DNA from: Intrasporangium oryzae NRRL B-24470
GTDB taxonomy: Bacteria; Actinomycetota; Actinomycetes; Actinomycetales; Dermatophilaceae
Assembly (NCBI RefSeq): GCF_000576595.1
Contig: NZ_AWSA01000005.1
Span: forward strand, 1-64,000
Direction of reading: 5' to 3'
DNA: 64,000 nt
The notes below the pieces were generated by a model. That model was not told the DNA's origin and made no database searches. It saw nothing but the letters and a program-made list of their open reading frames with translations. Positions within the stretch are counted from its first letter, which is position 1. Each line of letters opens with the position of its first letter. This document shows positions 8,202 to 16,664 of the stretch, one piece after another. Position numbers and translations under genes: made by a program.

Positions 8202-8389
8202 CTCCCGATCCTCCCACTCCTTCGCGGCGTCGTGGCAGGACGGTCCGTATGCCGGGTGCCTGGCGCCCGACGTGGACGCGACGGCCCGCGAGTGGGTGTC
8301 GGCTACGTCTCCGTCGGGTTTCGGCAGGTCTTCGGCGGCGGTCCGGCAGGTCCTCACGGGGCCGGTTCGCCATGGCCCCTGATGTCCCG

Positions 8390-8395
8390 TATGAT
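8390..8395 (+). promoter_or_regulatory. -10 box for the tRNA-Trp-secE-nusG unit
   Basis: TATGAT is close to the consensus and lies 77 bases before tRNA-Trp, on the only plus-strand approach to secE. The -35 is unclear (TTCGCC at 8366-8371, 18-base spacing). Confidence 0.45.
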
Positions 8396-8471
8396 CTTCC
8401 TTCGGACGGCTGCCGCTGGCCACGCTGGCGCGTGCCGTCCACCCAGCCGAGGCACCCACCGGTCTCGGCAA

Positions 8472-8544
8472 AGGGCAATAGCTCAATTGGTAGAGCTCTG
8501 GTCTCCAAAACCAGCGGTTGGGGGTTCGAGTCCCTCTTGCCCTG
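8472..8544 (+). tRNA. tRNA-Trp (CCA anticodon)
   Basis: The acceptor stem AGGGCAA pairs with TTGCCCT, the D arm is GCTC/GAGC, the anticodon stem CTGGT/ACCAG carries loop CTCCAAA (anticodon CCA), and the discriminator is G, as expected for tRNA-Trp. No CCA is encoded. It sits just before secE, the usual actinobacterial position. Confidence 0.96.
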
Positions 8545-8700
8545 CGCATCCGGTCGACGTCCACCAGGCGTCGACGGTGGTGTCCGCGTCGATGCGGTTG
8601 CATCGGCGCACATGGTCGTCGTGCAGATGGCGGCACGCGGCTCAGCCCAGCGTCCTGGGCACCTGTCGCGGGCCGGGTACCCAGGCAGAAAGAAGGAATC

Positions 8701-8970
8701 GTGACGGAGACGAGCGCCAAGCGCGGGTCCGGCCGGGCTGACAGGACCCGTGGCGGCAACCCCGTTTCTCGGTTCTTCGGCGCGGTGAGCCTCTTCGTGC
8801 GCCAGATCCTCGACGAGTTGCGCAAGGTCGTGCGCCCGACGGGTCCCGAGCTCGTCCGCTACACCACGGTCGTCGTCGTCTTCGTCGTCATCATGATGGC
8901 GCTCGTGTCGGTCCTCGACTTCGGCCTGAGCAAGCTCATCTCCTGGGTCCTCACGGGCACCCCGATCTGA
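8701..8970 (+). CDS. secE: preprotein translocase subunit SecE
   Basis: SecE clamps the SecY channel in the SecYEG translocon. The 89-residue product has the short actinobacterial form: a basic N-terminal tail, the amphipathic helix [25 protein letters not shown] at about 22-46, and one transmembrane helix at about 55-77 ([18 protein letters not shown]). The GTG start at 8701 follows AGAAGGAATC. An in-frame extension through the tRNA is excluded. SecY, its partner, is encoded near 54.4 kb. nusG follows 76 bases on. Confidence 0.95.
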   Translation: MTETSAKRGSGRADRTRGGNPVSRFFGAVSLFVRQILDELRKVVRPTGPELVRYTTVVVVFVVIMMALVSVLDFGLSKLISWVLTGTPI

Positions 8971-9046
8971 GGTCGCCCGTGGCCGGCCCACGGAAGTCAG
9001 CACCAGCCCGAGAGGCTGGACCACCAGCAAGGAAGTAGGTCAGAGC

Positions 9047-9925
9047 GTGTCCGAGCAGATCGCCCCCGAGGGCGCAGCGAGCACCGAGCACATCGAGAGC
9101 GACGTCGAGGACCTCGGCGCCGAGTCCGGTGTCGCCTCGCAGGTCGACGCCTCGGACGCTGCCGACGCCACCGAGACCGAGTCCGTCCAGGCAGAGTCCG
9201 TCGAGACCGGGTTCGTCGAGCCTGAGTTCGTCGAGGCCGAGTCCGTCGAGACCGAGTCCGTCGAGACCGCCGCGGACGGGGCCGACGCGCCTGCCGCTGA
9301 GGCCGAGGCCGAGGTCGACCCCGTCGCCGCCTTCAAGGCCGACCTCCGCTCGCGCTTCGGCGACTGGTACGTCATCCACTCCTACGCGGGCTACGAGAAC
9401 CGGGTCAAGACCAACCTCGAGACGCGCATCCAGACCCTCAACATGGAGGACTTCATCTTCGAGATCGAGGTCCCCATGGAGGAGGTCACCGAGATCAAGA
9501 ACGGGCAGAAGAAGCTCGTCCGCCGCGTCCGGATGCCCGGATACGTCCTCGTCCGCATGGACCTCACCGACGAGAGCTGGGGCGCCGTGCGCCACACCCC
9601 GGGCGTCACCGGCTTCGTCGGCAACGCGCACCAGCCGGTGCCGCTGTCGATCGACGAGGTCTTCACGATGCTTGCCCCCAACCTGGAGACGGCCGCCGCC
9701 AAGGGCGAGTCCGGCGCCGCCGCTGCCTCCGCAGCCCCGAAGACGGCCGCCGTCGTCGACTTCGAGGTCGGCGAGTCCGTCACCGTCATGGAGGGTCCGT
9801 TCGAGACCCTCCCCGCCACGATCTCCGAGATCAACACCGACACGCAGAAGCTCAAGGTGCTCGTCTCGATCTTCGGCCGGGAGACCCCGGTCGAGCTCTC
9901 CTTCTCCCAGGTCGCCAAGATCTGA
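9047..9925 (+). CDS. nusG: transcription termination/antitermination protein NusG
   Basis: NusG binds the RNA polymerase clamp and links it to Rho or to ribosomal protein S10. The 292 residues contain an NGN domain from about 105 ([20 protein letters not shown]) to 215 and a C-terminal KOW domain from about 240 ([19 protein letters not shown]). The first 90 residues form an acidic extension with the repeated pentad [10 protein letters not shown], absent in E. coli NusG (181 residues) but common as low-complexity acidic tails in actinobacteria. The GTG start at 9047 follows GGAAGTAGG. It is followed by rplK. Confidence 0.96.
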   Translation: MSEQIAPEGAASTEHIESDVEDLGAESGVASQVDASDAADATETESVQAESVETGFVEPEFVEAESVETESVETAADGADAPAAEAEAEVDPVAAFKADLRSRFGDWYVIHSYAGYENRVKTNLETRIQTLNMEDFIFEIEVPMEEVTEIKNGQKKLVRRVRMPGYVLVRMDLTDESWGAVRHTPGVTGFVGNAHQPVPLSIDEVFTMLAPNLETAAAKGESGAAAASAAPKTAAVVDFEVGESVTVMEGPFETLPATISEINTDTQKLKVLVSIFGRETPVELSFSQVAKI

Positions 9926-10008
9926 CCGAAGGACGTCCGGTCCGCAAGGACGCTGCAACCGGGTCATCGCCCACGGCGTAGGCCCACCCACCAAGAAGGC
10001 AAGGAACC

Positions 10009-10440
10009 ATGCCCCCCAAGAAGAAGGTCGCCGGCTTCATCAAGCTGCAGATCCAGGCCGGTGCGGCCACCCCGGCCCCGCCCGTCGGCCCGGCGCTCGG
10101 TCAGCACGGCGTCAACATCATGGAGTTCGTCAAGGCGTACAACGCCGCGACGGAGGCCCAGCGTGGCAACGTCATCCCGGTCGAGATCACGGTCTACGAA
10201 GACCGCTCGTTCACGTTCGTCACCAAGACGCCCCCGGCCGCCGAGCTCATCAAGAAGGCTGCCGGCGTCGCCAAGGGCTCCGGCGAGCCCCACAAGACCA
10301 AGGTCGCCAAGCTCTCGCGCGAGCAGGTCCTCGAGATCGCCCGCACGAAGATGGAGGACCTCAACGCCCACGACGAGGAGATGGCGGCCCGCATCATCGC
10401 CGGCACCGCTCGTTCGATGGGCATCGACACCGAGCTCTGA
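10009..10440 (+). CDS. rplK: 50S ribosomal protein L11
   Basis: L11 binds 23S rRNA at the GTPase-associated centre and is the target region of thiopeptides. The 143-residue product has standard length, with [20 protein letters not shown] at the N terminus (including the proline-rich helix [19 protein letters not shown]) and the RNA-binding C-terminal domain ending in [13 protein letters not shown] at 10009 follows AAGGCAAGGAACC. A 149-base gap with a perfect hairpin separates it from rplA. Confidence 0.97.
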   Translation: MPPKKKVAGFIKLQIQAGAATPAPPVGPALGQHGVNIMEFVKAYNAATEAQRGNVIPVEITVYEDRSFTFVTKTPPAAELIKKAAGVAKGSGEPHKTKVAKLSREQVLEIARTKMEDLNAHDEEMAARIIAGTARSMGIDTEL

Positions 10441-10461
10441 GCCGACCCGGTTCGAGCTCGA

Positions 10462-10491
10462 CCACCGGCGCGAGCCAGCTCGCGCCGGTGG
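10462..10491. promoter_or_regulatory. perfect 13-bp stem-loop in the rplK-rplA gap
   Basis: CCACCGGCGCGAG (10462-10474) pairs perfectly with 10479-10491 around a CCAG loop. There is no T tract, and rplA must still be transcribed, so an attenuator, processing site or L1-binding element fits better than a full terminator. An AGCGGCATAC word follows at 10500-10509. Confidence 0.55.
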
Positions 10492-10589
10492 GCCCGCCCA
10501 GCGGCATACGGCCGAGGGAGCGGGCCCACGTGGGAGGACCAGCGCTGGTCCGTCACCACGACTCCACCAGGAAACCATCAGGAGCAGAA

Positions 10590-11309
10590 ATGAAGCGCAG
10601 CAAGAACTACCGCGCCGCCGCCGAGCTCATCACGCCCGGCAAGATCTACGCGCCCCTCGAGGCCGTCCGCGTCGCGAAGCAGACCGCCAAGGCGAAGTAC
10701 GACGAGACCGTCGAGGTCGCCATGCGCCTCGGCGTCGACCCGCGCAAGGCCGACCAGGCCGTCCGCGGCACGGTCAACCTCCCGCACGGCACGGGCAAGA
10801 CCGCCCGCGTCCTCGTCTTCGCCAACGGCGACAAGGCCGACGCCGCCCGTGAGGCCGGCGCCGACTTCGTCGGCTCGGACGACCTCCTCGAGAAGGTCGC
10901 CGGCGGCTGGCTCGACTTCGACGCCGTCGTCGCCACGCCCGACCTCATGGGCAAGGTCGGTCGTCTCGGCAAGGTCCTCGGCCCGCGCGGCCTCATGCCG
11001 AACCCGAAGACCGGCACCGTGACGATGGACGTCGCCAAGGCCGTCACCGACATCAAGGGCGGCAAGATCGAGTTCCGCGTCGACAAGCACGCCAACCTCC
11101 ACTTCATCATCGGCAAGGTCTCCTTCGACGAGGCCAAGCTCGTCGAGAACTACGCCGCCGCGCTCGAGGAGATCCTCCGTCTCAAGCCGTCCTCCTCCAA
11201 GGGCCGCTACATCGAGAAGGCCACCGTCTCCACGACGATGGGCCCGGGCATCCCGCTCGACTTCTCCAAGACGCGCAACCTCCTCGTCGAGGAGGACGCA
11301 CAGGCCTGA
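10590..11309 (+). CDS. rplA: 50S ribosomal protein L1
   Basis: L1 forms the mobile stalk that moves tRNA out of the E site and often represses its own operon. The 239-residue product has the two-domain L1 structure, with the conserved [20 protein letters not shown] near 50-70, [20 protein letters not shown] in the middle, and [15 protein letters not shown] at the end. The ATG follows CAGGAGCAGAA. It is the last gene of the secE-nusG-rplK-rplA cluster and is followed by a clear hairpin terminator. Confidence 0.97.
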   Translation: MKRSKNYRAAAELITPGKIYAPLEAVRVAKQTAKAKYDETVEVAMRLGVDPRKADQAVRGTVNLPHGTGKTARVLVFANGDKADAAREAGADFVGSDDLLEKVAGGWLDFDAVVATPDLMGKVGRLGKVLGPRGLMPNPKTGTVTMDVAKAVTDIKGGKIEFRVDKHANLHFIIGKVSFDEAKLVENYAAALEEILRLKPSSSKGRYIEKATVSTTMGPGIPLDFSKTRNLLVEEDAQA

Positions 11310-11324
11310 TCGCCTGAGCTTCTG

Positions 11325-11363
11325 CCGAGAGCCCGTCACCCCTCGTGGGTGGCGGGCTCTCGG
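11325..11363 (+). terminator. terminator after rplA
   Basis: Arms 11325-11341 and 11347-11363 form a 17-bp stem with one G-U pair, closing a short loop. No T run follows. It marks the end of the secE-rplA unit. Confidence 0.7.
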
Positions 11364-11368
11364 CATCT

Positions 11369-11554
11369 GCGTATGCCGTTGGGCTGAGGCGGTGCGTCGC
11401 CTGCCGGCGCTCGCGGCGGGTGAGTCGCCTCCCGAGGCTCGCGGCGAGAGCGCGTGCCGTTGGGCTGGGGGGTGCGTCGCCTGCCGGCGCTCGCGGCGAG
11501 AGCGCGTGCCGTTGGGCTGGGGCGGCGCGTCGCCTGCTGGCACTCGCGGCGAGA
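11369..11554. repeat. 52-bp tandem repeat, about three copies
   Basis: The core CGTGCCGTTGGGCTGGGG starts at 11452 and 11504, a 52-base period. A related first copy starts at 11370 as CGTATGCCGTTGGGCTG, with a 30-base insertion before the second. Each copy ends in CGCTCGCGGCGAGAGCG-like sequence, the same as the left arm of the dispersed palindrome. It occupies the first third of the 625-base gap between rplA and ggt, where I see no gene. Confidence 0.7.
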
Positions 11555-11620
11555 GCGTCGACGGCCGGTTCGTCGCGATTGTGACCTTCCGGCGAACGCC
11601 GCCCGCCGCCGATGCCGCTC
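11551..11620. repeat. dispersed palindromic intergenic element, copy 1
   Basis: The left arm GAGAGCGTCGACGGCC (11551-11566) and the right arm GCCCGCCGCCGATGCCGCTC (11601-11620) flank 34 unrelated bases. Near-identical arms occur after ggt, rplL and tuf. The arms are complementary over most of their length. Confidence 0.7.
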
Positions 11621-11714
11621 GCCCCGGCAGACGAAGCACCTGCGGATGGTGACGCGCGTTGCCCCTTCACCGAATCGTCATCGCCTTGGTTCGTCGTCGC
11701 GCCTCACCAACTCG

Positions 11715-11850
11715 GCCGGGGCGGACTTGTTCTGGGGTTTCGGCCCGGATCGCCTGGATTTGTTCGCCGGGGCGGACTTGTTCTGGGGTTTCGGCCCGGA
11801 TGGCCGGATCTTCTTCGCCGGGGCGGACTTGTTGTGGTCTGGGGTGCGCG
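11715..11850. repeat. 51-bp tandem repeat, about 2.6 copies
   Basis: The word GCCGGGGCGGACTTGTT recurs at 11715, 11766 and 11817, an exact 51-base period; the third copy degenerates after GGACTTGTTGTGG. The period is divisible by three, so one frame reads a repeated GADLFWGFGPD peptide, but there is no start with a ribosome site and no family resemblance. It lies upstream of ggt. Confidence 0.75.
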
Positions 11851-11934
11851 GATCCCTTCGCCTCTCGGAGCTCGCCCGGAACTGGGCGGGGCTCTCGGCC
11901 CGCTCGGGTGGGTCTGCGGGTCTACTTTCGACAG

Positions 11935-13794
11935 ATGAGTCGACAAAACAGACGTAACAGGCGCTGGGTGGTCGCCCTCACGGCCACCGGACTCCCGCTC
12001 GCGCTCATCGCGCCCCAGGCTGCGGCTTCGGGAACGAGCGGCACAGGCTCCACGACCAACCGAGGGTGGCACGGCCACCCGACCGACCTGCCGAAGGTCC
12101 CCCTCATGGTCGGGGGCGGGGGAGCGGTCAGCTCCGTCGACCGCGACGCCTCCCAGGTGGGCATCGACGTTCTCGCGCGGGGTGGCAACGCGGCCGATGC
12201 CGCCATCGCCACGGCCGCGGCGCTCGGGGTGACCGAGCCTTACAGCACCGGCATCGGTGGTGGCGGCTTCCTCGTCTACCGCGACGCACGCACCGGGGCG
12301 GTCTCGACGATCGACGGCAGGGAGACGGCCCCGTCGACCTTCACGGACACGACGTTCACGAGCGGCGGTAAGCCGATGGACTTCACCACTGTCGTCAACT
12401 CCGGCCTCTCGGTCGGGGTGCCCGGAACGCCGGCCCTCTGGGACAAGGCCCTGCGCGACTTCGGCACGCTCTCGCTCAACGACGCGCTGAAGCCGGCCGA
12501 GCGCCTCGCAGCCCAGGGATTCGTCGTCGACCAGACCTTCCACGACCAGACCGTGGCCAACGCGGCACGGTTCGCGCGGTTCCCCGAGACGGCTCGGGTC
12601 TTCCTCCCGGGCGGGCAGGCGCCCGCGGTCGGCTCGACCTTCACGAACCCGGACATGGCTCGGGCCTACCGGACCCTGCGCACCCAGGGCGTCTCGGCGC
12701 TCTACGACGGTCCGCTCGGCCAGGCGATCGTCAACGAGTCCAACGCACCGCACACCGTGCCCGGGATGCCGGTCATGCCCGGGCAGCTGACGATGAACGA
12801 CCTACGGGACTACCGAGCGCTGGCCAAGGCCCCGATCCACTCGCAGTACAAGGGCTTCGACGTCTACGGCATGCCCGTGCCGAGCTCGGGCGGCATCGCG
12901 GTGGCGGAGATCCTCAACCTGATGGCGGCGTACGAGGAGCGCACCGGGGTCCCGACAGGATCGCTGTCTCAGGTCGACTACCTCCACCGCTTCTCGGAAG
13001 CCTCGGCGACGGCGTTCGCCGACCGCAACCGGTATGTCGGTGACGTCCCCGGGGTTCCGGTGGCCGAGCTGACGAGCCGCGGCTTCGCGGCCGAGCGGGC
13101 CTGCCTGTTCAGCCCGTCTGCGGCCCAGCCCCGGCCGATCCCGTTCGGGTCTCCCGACGGCAGCTACAGGTCATGCGCTCCCGGAGTCGCAGCGCAGCCC
13201 TCGCCCCGCGAGGGCCTTTCGACGAGCCATCTGACGGTCATGGACCGGTGGGGCGACGTCGCCTCGTACACCCTGACGATCGAGCAGACCGGCGGCTCGG
13301 GCATCACGGTGCCGGGCTACGGGTTCCTGCTCAACAACGAGCTGACGGACTTCAACTTCACGCCGCTCACGCCCGGCGTGCCCGACCCGAACCTCCCGGG
13401 GCCGGGCAAGCGACCGCGTTCCTCGATGAGCCCGACGATCCTGCTCGACGACGGCAAGCCGTTCCTCGCCGTCGGGTCACCGGGTGGGGCGACGATCATC
13501 ACGTCGACGAGCCAGACGATCCTCGGTTACCTTGACCGCGGTCTCCCGCTCGTCGACGCCATCGCGGCCCCGAGGCTGTCGTCGCGCAACGGCTCGAGCG
13601 AGGGTGCCGAGCCGGCGCTCCTCTCGGGTGACGCGGCCGCCGGTCTCGTCTCGCTCGGCCACAAGCTGAGCAATGCCGGAGAGATCGGGGCGGTCACCGC
13701 CATCCGGGCTCTCAGCGACGGCCAGTTCGAGGCCGCGGCCGAGACGGTCCGTCGCGGGGGTGGGTCGGCCATGGTGGTGCAGCCGCAACCGTGA
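11935..13794 (+). CDS. ggt: gamma-glutamyltransferase, secreted
   Basis: This N-terminal nucleophile hydrolase cleaves gamma-glutamyl bonds of glutathione and related compounds. The 619 residues begin with a signal peptide (basic RQNRRNRRW, then a hydrophobic stretch to about APQAAA at 31), so it acts outside the cell or at the wall. The proenzyme is cleaved before the catalytic Thr430 in LSTSHLTVMD (TTHxS in most relatives). GNAADAAIATAAALGVTEP and GIGGGGF mark the large subunit, and GSPGGATII the oxyanion region. The ATG at 11935 is the first that gives the signal peptide; longer in-frame starts run into repeats. The gene stands alone. Confidence 0.93.
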   Translation: MSRQNRRNRRWVVALTATGLPLALIAPQAAASGTSGTGSTTNRGWHGHPTDLPKVPLMVGGGGAVSSVDRDASQVGIDVLARGGNAADAAIATAAALGVTEPYSTGIGGGGFLVYRDARTGAVSTIDGRETAPSTFTDTTFTSGGKPMDFTTVVNSGLSVGVPGTPALWDKALRDFGTLSLNDALKPAERLAAQGFVVDQTFHDQTVANAARFARFPETARVFLPGGQAPAVGSTFTNPDMARAYRTLRTQGVSALYDGPLGQAIVNESNAPHTVPGMPVMPGQLTMNDLRDYRALAKAPIHSQYKGFDVYGMPVPSSGGIAVAEILNLMAAYEERTGVPTGSLSQVDYLHRFSEASATAFADRNRYVGDVPGVPVAELTSRGFAAERACLFSPSAAQPRPIPFGSPDGSYRSCAPGVAAQPSPREGLSTSHLTVMDRWGDVASYTLTIEQTGGSGITVPGYGFLLNNELTDFNFTPLTPGVPDPNLPGPGKRPRSSMSPTILLDDGKPFLAVGSPGGATIITSTSQTILGYLDRGLPLVDAIAAPRLSSRNGSSEGAEPALLSGDAAAGLVSLGHKLSNAGEIGAVTAIRALSDGQFEAAAETVRRGGGSAMVVQPQP

Positions 13795-13804
13795 CGCATG
13801 TCGT

Positions 13805-13837
13805 GAGGGTCGGCGGGCGTGCAGCCCGTCGGCCCTC
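13805..13837 (+). terminator. terminator after ggt
   Basis: GAGGGTCGGCGGGC (13805-13818) pairs with 13824-13837 through 14 positions including two G-U pairs, with a five-base loop. No T tract. Confidence 0.65.
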
Positions 13838-13900
13838 TCGGCTCGGGCGTGGCCCACGTGCGCGGGCCGGGCGGGCCCGACGCCCGACGGCCCTCGCGGC

Positions 13901-13968
13901 GAGAGCGTCGGCGGCCGGTTCGCGTTGAGGTTTCCGCTTCTGTGAGCCGGCCGCCGCCGATGCCGCTC
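13901..13968. repeat. dispersed palindromic intergenic element, copy 2
   Basis: The left arm GAGAGCGTCGGCGGCC (13901-13916) and right arm GGCCGCCGCCGATGCCGCTC (13949-13968) are the best match to the family consensus. They are separated by 32 bases. The element occupies the 346-base gap between ggt and the thiolase, which otherwise holds the ggt terminator and one AGCGGCATAC word (14044-14053). Confidence 0.72.
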
Positions 13969-14140
13969 GCGCCGTCAGGCCCCGTGCCCTCTCGTATGCT
14001 GCTCGGCACGTTGGGAGGCCGCGCGGGCCGGGGGTTTGGACCCAGCGGCATACGTCTCGTCGGACCGTCTGGGAGGGGTCGTAGGATCGGGGCTCGCCCG
14101 GCCCTGGTAGCGGTCGGGGTCGATGTGGAGGAGAGCCGCA

Positions 14141-15343
14141 ATGCCCGAAGCGTTCGTCTACGACGCGGTCCGCACGCCGTTCGGTCGCTACGGCGGCGCC
14201 CTCGCGGGGATCCGGCCGGACGACCTCGCGGCACTGGTGGTCAGGGAGATCGTCGCGCGGGCGCCGGGTCTGCGGGGCGAGGGCGCGACGCAGGTCGACG
14301 AGGTCGTGCTCGGCAACGCGAACGGGGCGGGCGAGGAGAACCGCAACGTGGCGCGCATGGCATCGCTCCTCGCGGGCCTCCCGACGTCCGTTCCCGGCTC
14401 GACGGTGAACCGGCTCTGCGGGTCGAGCCTCGACGCGGCGATGATCGGGTCGCGGCAGATCGCGACCGGCGAGGCCGACGTCGTCATCGTCGGTGGTGTC
14501 GAGTCGATGTCCCGGGCGCCGTGGGTGCTGCCGAAGACCGACCGACCCTATCCCGCGGGCGACCTCGCCCTGTCCTCCACGACGTTGGGGTGGCGGCTCG
14601 TCAACCCCGCGATGCCGCCCGAGTGGACGGTGTCGTTGGGGGAGGCGACCGAGCAGCTGCGCGAGAGGTACGGGATCACGCGCGATCGGCAGGACGCGTT
14701 CGCGGCCCGGTCGCACGAGCTGGCCGCGGCGGCCTGGGACGACGGGTTCTACGACGACCTCGTCGTCGCGGTGCCCGGAGTGGACCTGGCCCGTGACGAG
14801 TCGATCCGGCCCGACACGACGGTCGAGCGGCTCGCCGGCCTCAAGACGGTCTTCCGGTCGGTCACGGACGGAGGCACGGTGACGGCCGGCAATGCGTCGC
14901 CGCTCAACGACGGCGCGTCCGCCGTCCTGCTCGGCAGCCTGGCCGCGCACGAGCGCCTCGGCCTCGACCCCGTGGCCCGGATCGCGGGTCGGGCGTCGAG
15001 CGCGCTCGAGCCGCATTTCTTCGGGTACGCCCCGGTGGAGGCCGCGAACCGCGCGTTGGCCCGCGCGGGCATCACCTGGGCCGACGTGTCGGCCGTCGAG
15101 CTGAACGAGGCCTTCGCCGCGCAGTCGCTGGCCTGCCTGGATGCGTGGCCGGTCGACCCTGAGATCGTCAACGGTCGGGGTGGGGCGATCGCCATCGGCC
15201 ACCCGCTCGGGGCCTCGGGAGGGCGCGTGCTCGGCACCCTCGCCCGGAGCCTGCACCGCGGCGGTGGCCGCTGGGGAGTCGCCTGCATCTGCATCGGGGT
15301 CGGTCAGGGCCTGGCCGTCGTCCTCGAGAACGTCACCGGCTGA
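14141..15343 (+). CDS. thiolase family acetyl-CoA acyltransferase
   Basis: The 400-residue enzyme has all thiolase residues: acyl-accepting Cys93 in NRLCGSSLDA, the base His354 in GHPLGASGG and the second cysteine Cys384 in CICIGVGQG. The VELNEAFAAQ motif is also complete. Thiolases make or cleave 3-ketoacyl-CoA; the RTPFGRYGGALAGIRPDDL start and the single-gene setting resemble the PcaF/acetyl-CoA acetyltransferase branch, but substrate length cannot be decided. The ATG at 14141 follows GGAGGAGAG at suitable distance. No partner beta-oxidation gene is adjacent. Confidence 0.92.
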   Translation: MPEAFVYDAVRTPFGRYGGALAGIRPDDLAALVVREIVARAPGLRGEGATQVDEVVLGNANGAGEENRNVARMASLLAGLPTSVPGSTVNRLCGSSLDAAMIGSRQIATGEADVVIVGGVESMSRAPWVLPKTDRPYPAGDLALSSTTLGWRLVNPAMPPEWTVSLGEATEQLRERYGITRDRQDAFAARSHELAAAAWDDGFYDDLVVAVPGVDLARDESIRPDTTVERLAGLKTVFRSVTDGGTVTAGNASPLNDGASAVLLGSLAAHERLGLDPVARIAGRASSALEPHFFGYAPVEAANRALARAGITWADVSAVELNEAFAAQSLACLDAWPVDPEIVNGRGGAIAIGHPLGASGGRVLGTLARSLHRGGGRWGVACICIGVGQGLAVVLENVTG

Positions 15344-15350
15344 CCGCCGC

Positions 15351-15407
15351 TCGAGGGGCGGGGTCGAGGGGCGGGATCGAGGGGCGGGATCGAGGGGCGG
15401 GGTCGAG
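15351..15407. repeat. 13-bp tandem repeat, 4.4 copies
   Basis: TCGAGGGGCGGG followed by G or A is repeated four times without interruption, then TCGAG. It begins eight bases after the thiolase stop and lies between two convergent genes. Confidence 0.85.
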
Positions 15408-15448
15408 CCACCGCTCCTCGTCATGCGTGCAGAGGTCGATCCCCGAGG

Positions 15449-16297
15449 TCAGGCGGCCTTCGGGGTGGGCCACGGCCACGCCGTGCAGCCCTTGAGGCCG
15501 TAGGTCTGCTGCATCATCACCGGGGCCACCTTCCCCGGCCCCGCGCAGTAGGCGTGCCCGTGTCCGATGCCGTGGCCGACCTCGTGGTTGACGAGGTAGA
15601 TCCGGTATGTCGCGACATCCGCGCCGTAGGCGTCGGCGCCGAGCTGCCAGCGCCGGAGGTTGAGCACGACCCGGCCGCCGTTGTGGCAGCTGACCTGACC
15701 GCGGGTCTGGAGCGGGGCACACAGCTGGTCGGTCGTGTCGGGACTGGCCAGGGTGATCCTCAGGTCGACGTCTGCACCGCCCGCTGCCGCCGCGGCGGAG
15801 ACGTTGACGAAACGCACGCCGTCGCGGGTCTGCCAGCCGCGAGGGTCGCCCAGGACGGTCGCGACGGTCGTCGCCACCTCGGTCGGGTTCACGCCGAGGC
15901 CACCCTCGATCTCGACCGTGTAGCGCACGAGGCGGCCCGACGACGTCGTGGCACGGACGGCGCTCGCTGGCACGTCGACGACGGTGAAGGTGCCGCTGCC
16001 GCGCTCGACGACGCGCGCGGCGCCGGCCTTCGCCGCCGCAGTGACCGTCGCGCCGGTGTCCGCAGGCACGCTCTCAGCCGCGTCGGCCGGGTCCGTCCCG
16101 CTCCCGACCGGCCGCGTCCCGACCTCGAACGAGTAGCGCGCCAGCGTGGCCACCTCACCCATCGGTGGAGGAGCCTGCTCGTCGGCCCTCGCGACCGACC
16201 ACACGTCGGCGGCGATGCAGAGACCGACGGCGAGGCTCGCAGCGAGGCGTCGACGACGCACCTGCGCAGCTCGGCGCCCACCCCCACCACTCGGCAT
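15449..16297 (-). CDS. DUF3152 secreted metalloprotease-like protein
   Basis: The 282-residue protein has a basic N-terminus and a hydrophobic segment (LAASLAVGLCIAADVWS, about 18-34), so it is probably exported or membrane-anchored. The C-terminal domain carries HEVGHGIGHGH at 238-248, which fits HExxHxxGxxH exactly, and a Met pair in APVMMQQ some 20 residues later, resembling a metzincin Met-turn. Four cysteines (SCHNGG, LCAPL, YCAG, GCTAW) may form disulfides outside the cell. DUF3152 proteins are actinobacterial and largely unstudied. The ATG lies six bases from a TAGCGT box. It is divergent from rplJ. Confidence 0.82.
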   Translation of the reverse strand: MPSGGGGRRAAQVRRRRLAASLAVGLCIAADVWSVARADEQAPPPMGEVATLARYSFEVGTRPVGSGTDPADAAESVPADTGATVTAAAKAGAARVVERGSGTFTVVDVPASAVRATTSSGRLVRYTVEIEGGLGVNPTEVATTVATVLGDPRGWQTRDGVRFVNVSAAAAAGGADVDLRITLASPDTTDQLCAPLQTRGQVSCHNGGRVVLNLRRWQLGADAYGADVATYRIYLVNHEVGHGIGHGHAYCAGPGKVAPVMMQQTYGLKGCTAWPWPTPKAA

Positions 16298-16303
16298 GGG
16301 GCC

Positions 16304-16309
16304 ACGCTA
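16304..16309 (-). promoter_or_regulatory. -10 box of a leaderless promoter for the DUF3152 gene
   Basis: On the minus strand this reads TAGCGT, six bases before the ATG at 16297. No Shine-Dalgarno fits in between. Confidence 0.45.
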
Positions 16310-16434
16310 GGGGAACGCCGAGGCGAATGCGAGAATGCTCCACGCCACGCCGGAACCGACGGCCGGATGACCGGTCCGCGAGGCCGCCCTGGCCACCCGA
16401 CGCCGCCTGCGCGCGCGTGGCCGCCGCCCTCGAT

Positions 16435-16464
16435 TTGGTCGCGGACGCACCGAGCACGTACCCT
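16435..16464 (+). promoter_or_regulatory. promoter of the rplJ-rplL operon
   Basis: TTGGTC (16435-16440), an 18-base spacer and TACCCT (16459-16464) form a good sigma-70-type promoter. The predicted start near 16471 leaves a leader of about 195 bases before rplJ. Confidence 0.6.
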
Positions 16465-16470
16465 GATCAT

Positions 16471-16664
16471 CGACCAATGACCGCCGGTTGGAGGACGTGG
16501 GCTCCACGCCCCTCCCGAAGGTTCCGCACGATGCGGGCAGCCAGCGCAGGACACGAAGCCCAACGGCATACGTCGGTATGCAGCCAAGCCCCGTGCGCCC
16601 TGCGCCGGGGCCTTTGTCGTGTTGGCCCTCTGCCGGCGGCGCAACGCAAGGGAAGGAGGCCCAG
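16471..16664 (+). promoter_or_regulatory. putative L10(L12) autoregulatory leader
   Basis: The long untranslated leader holds GCATAC/GTATGC as a small inverted repeat (16566-16580 region) and a GCCCCG/CGGGGC hairpin (16588-16593 with 16606-16611) followed by CTTTGTC. L10 leaders in many bacteria bind the L10-L12 complex; that this one does is inference from position and structure only. With the promoter it accounts for the 367-base gap before rplJ. Confidence 0.45.

Noticed and set aside
11454-11957. Small gene encoding GADLFWGFGPD repeats
   Set aside because: No ribosome site, mixed low-complexity composition, and it runs into the ggt start region.
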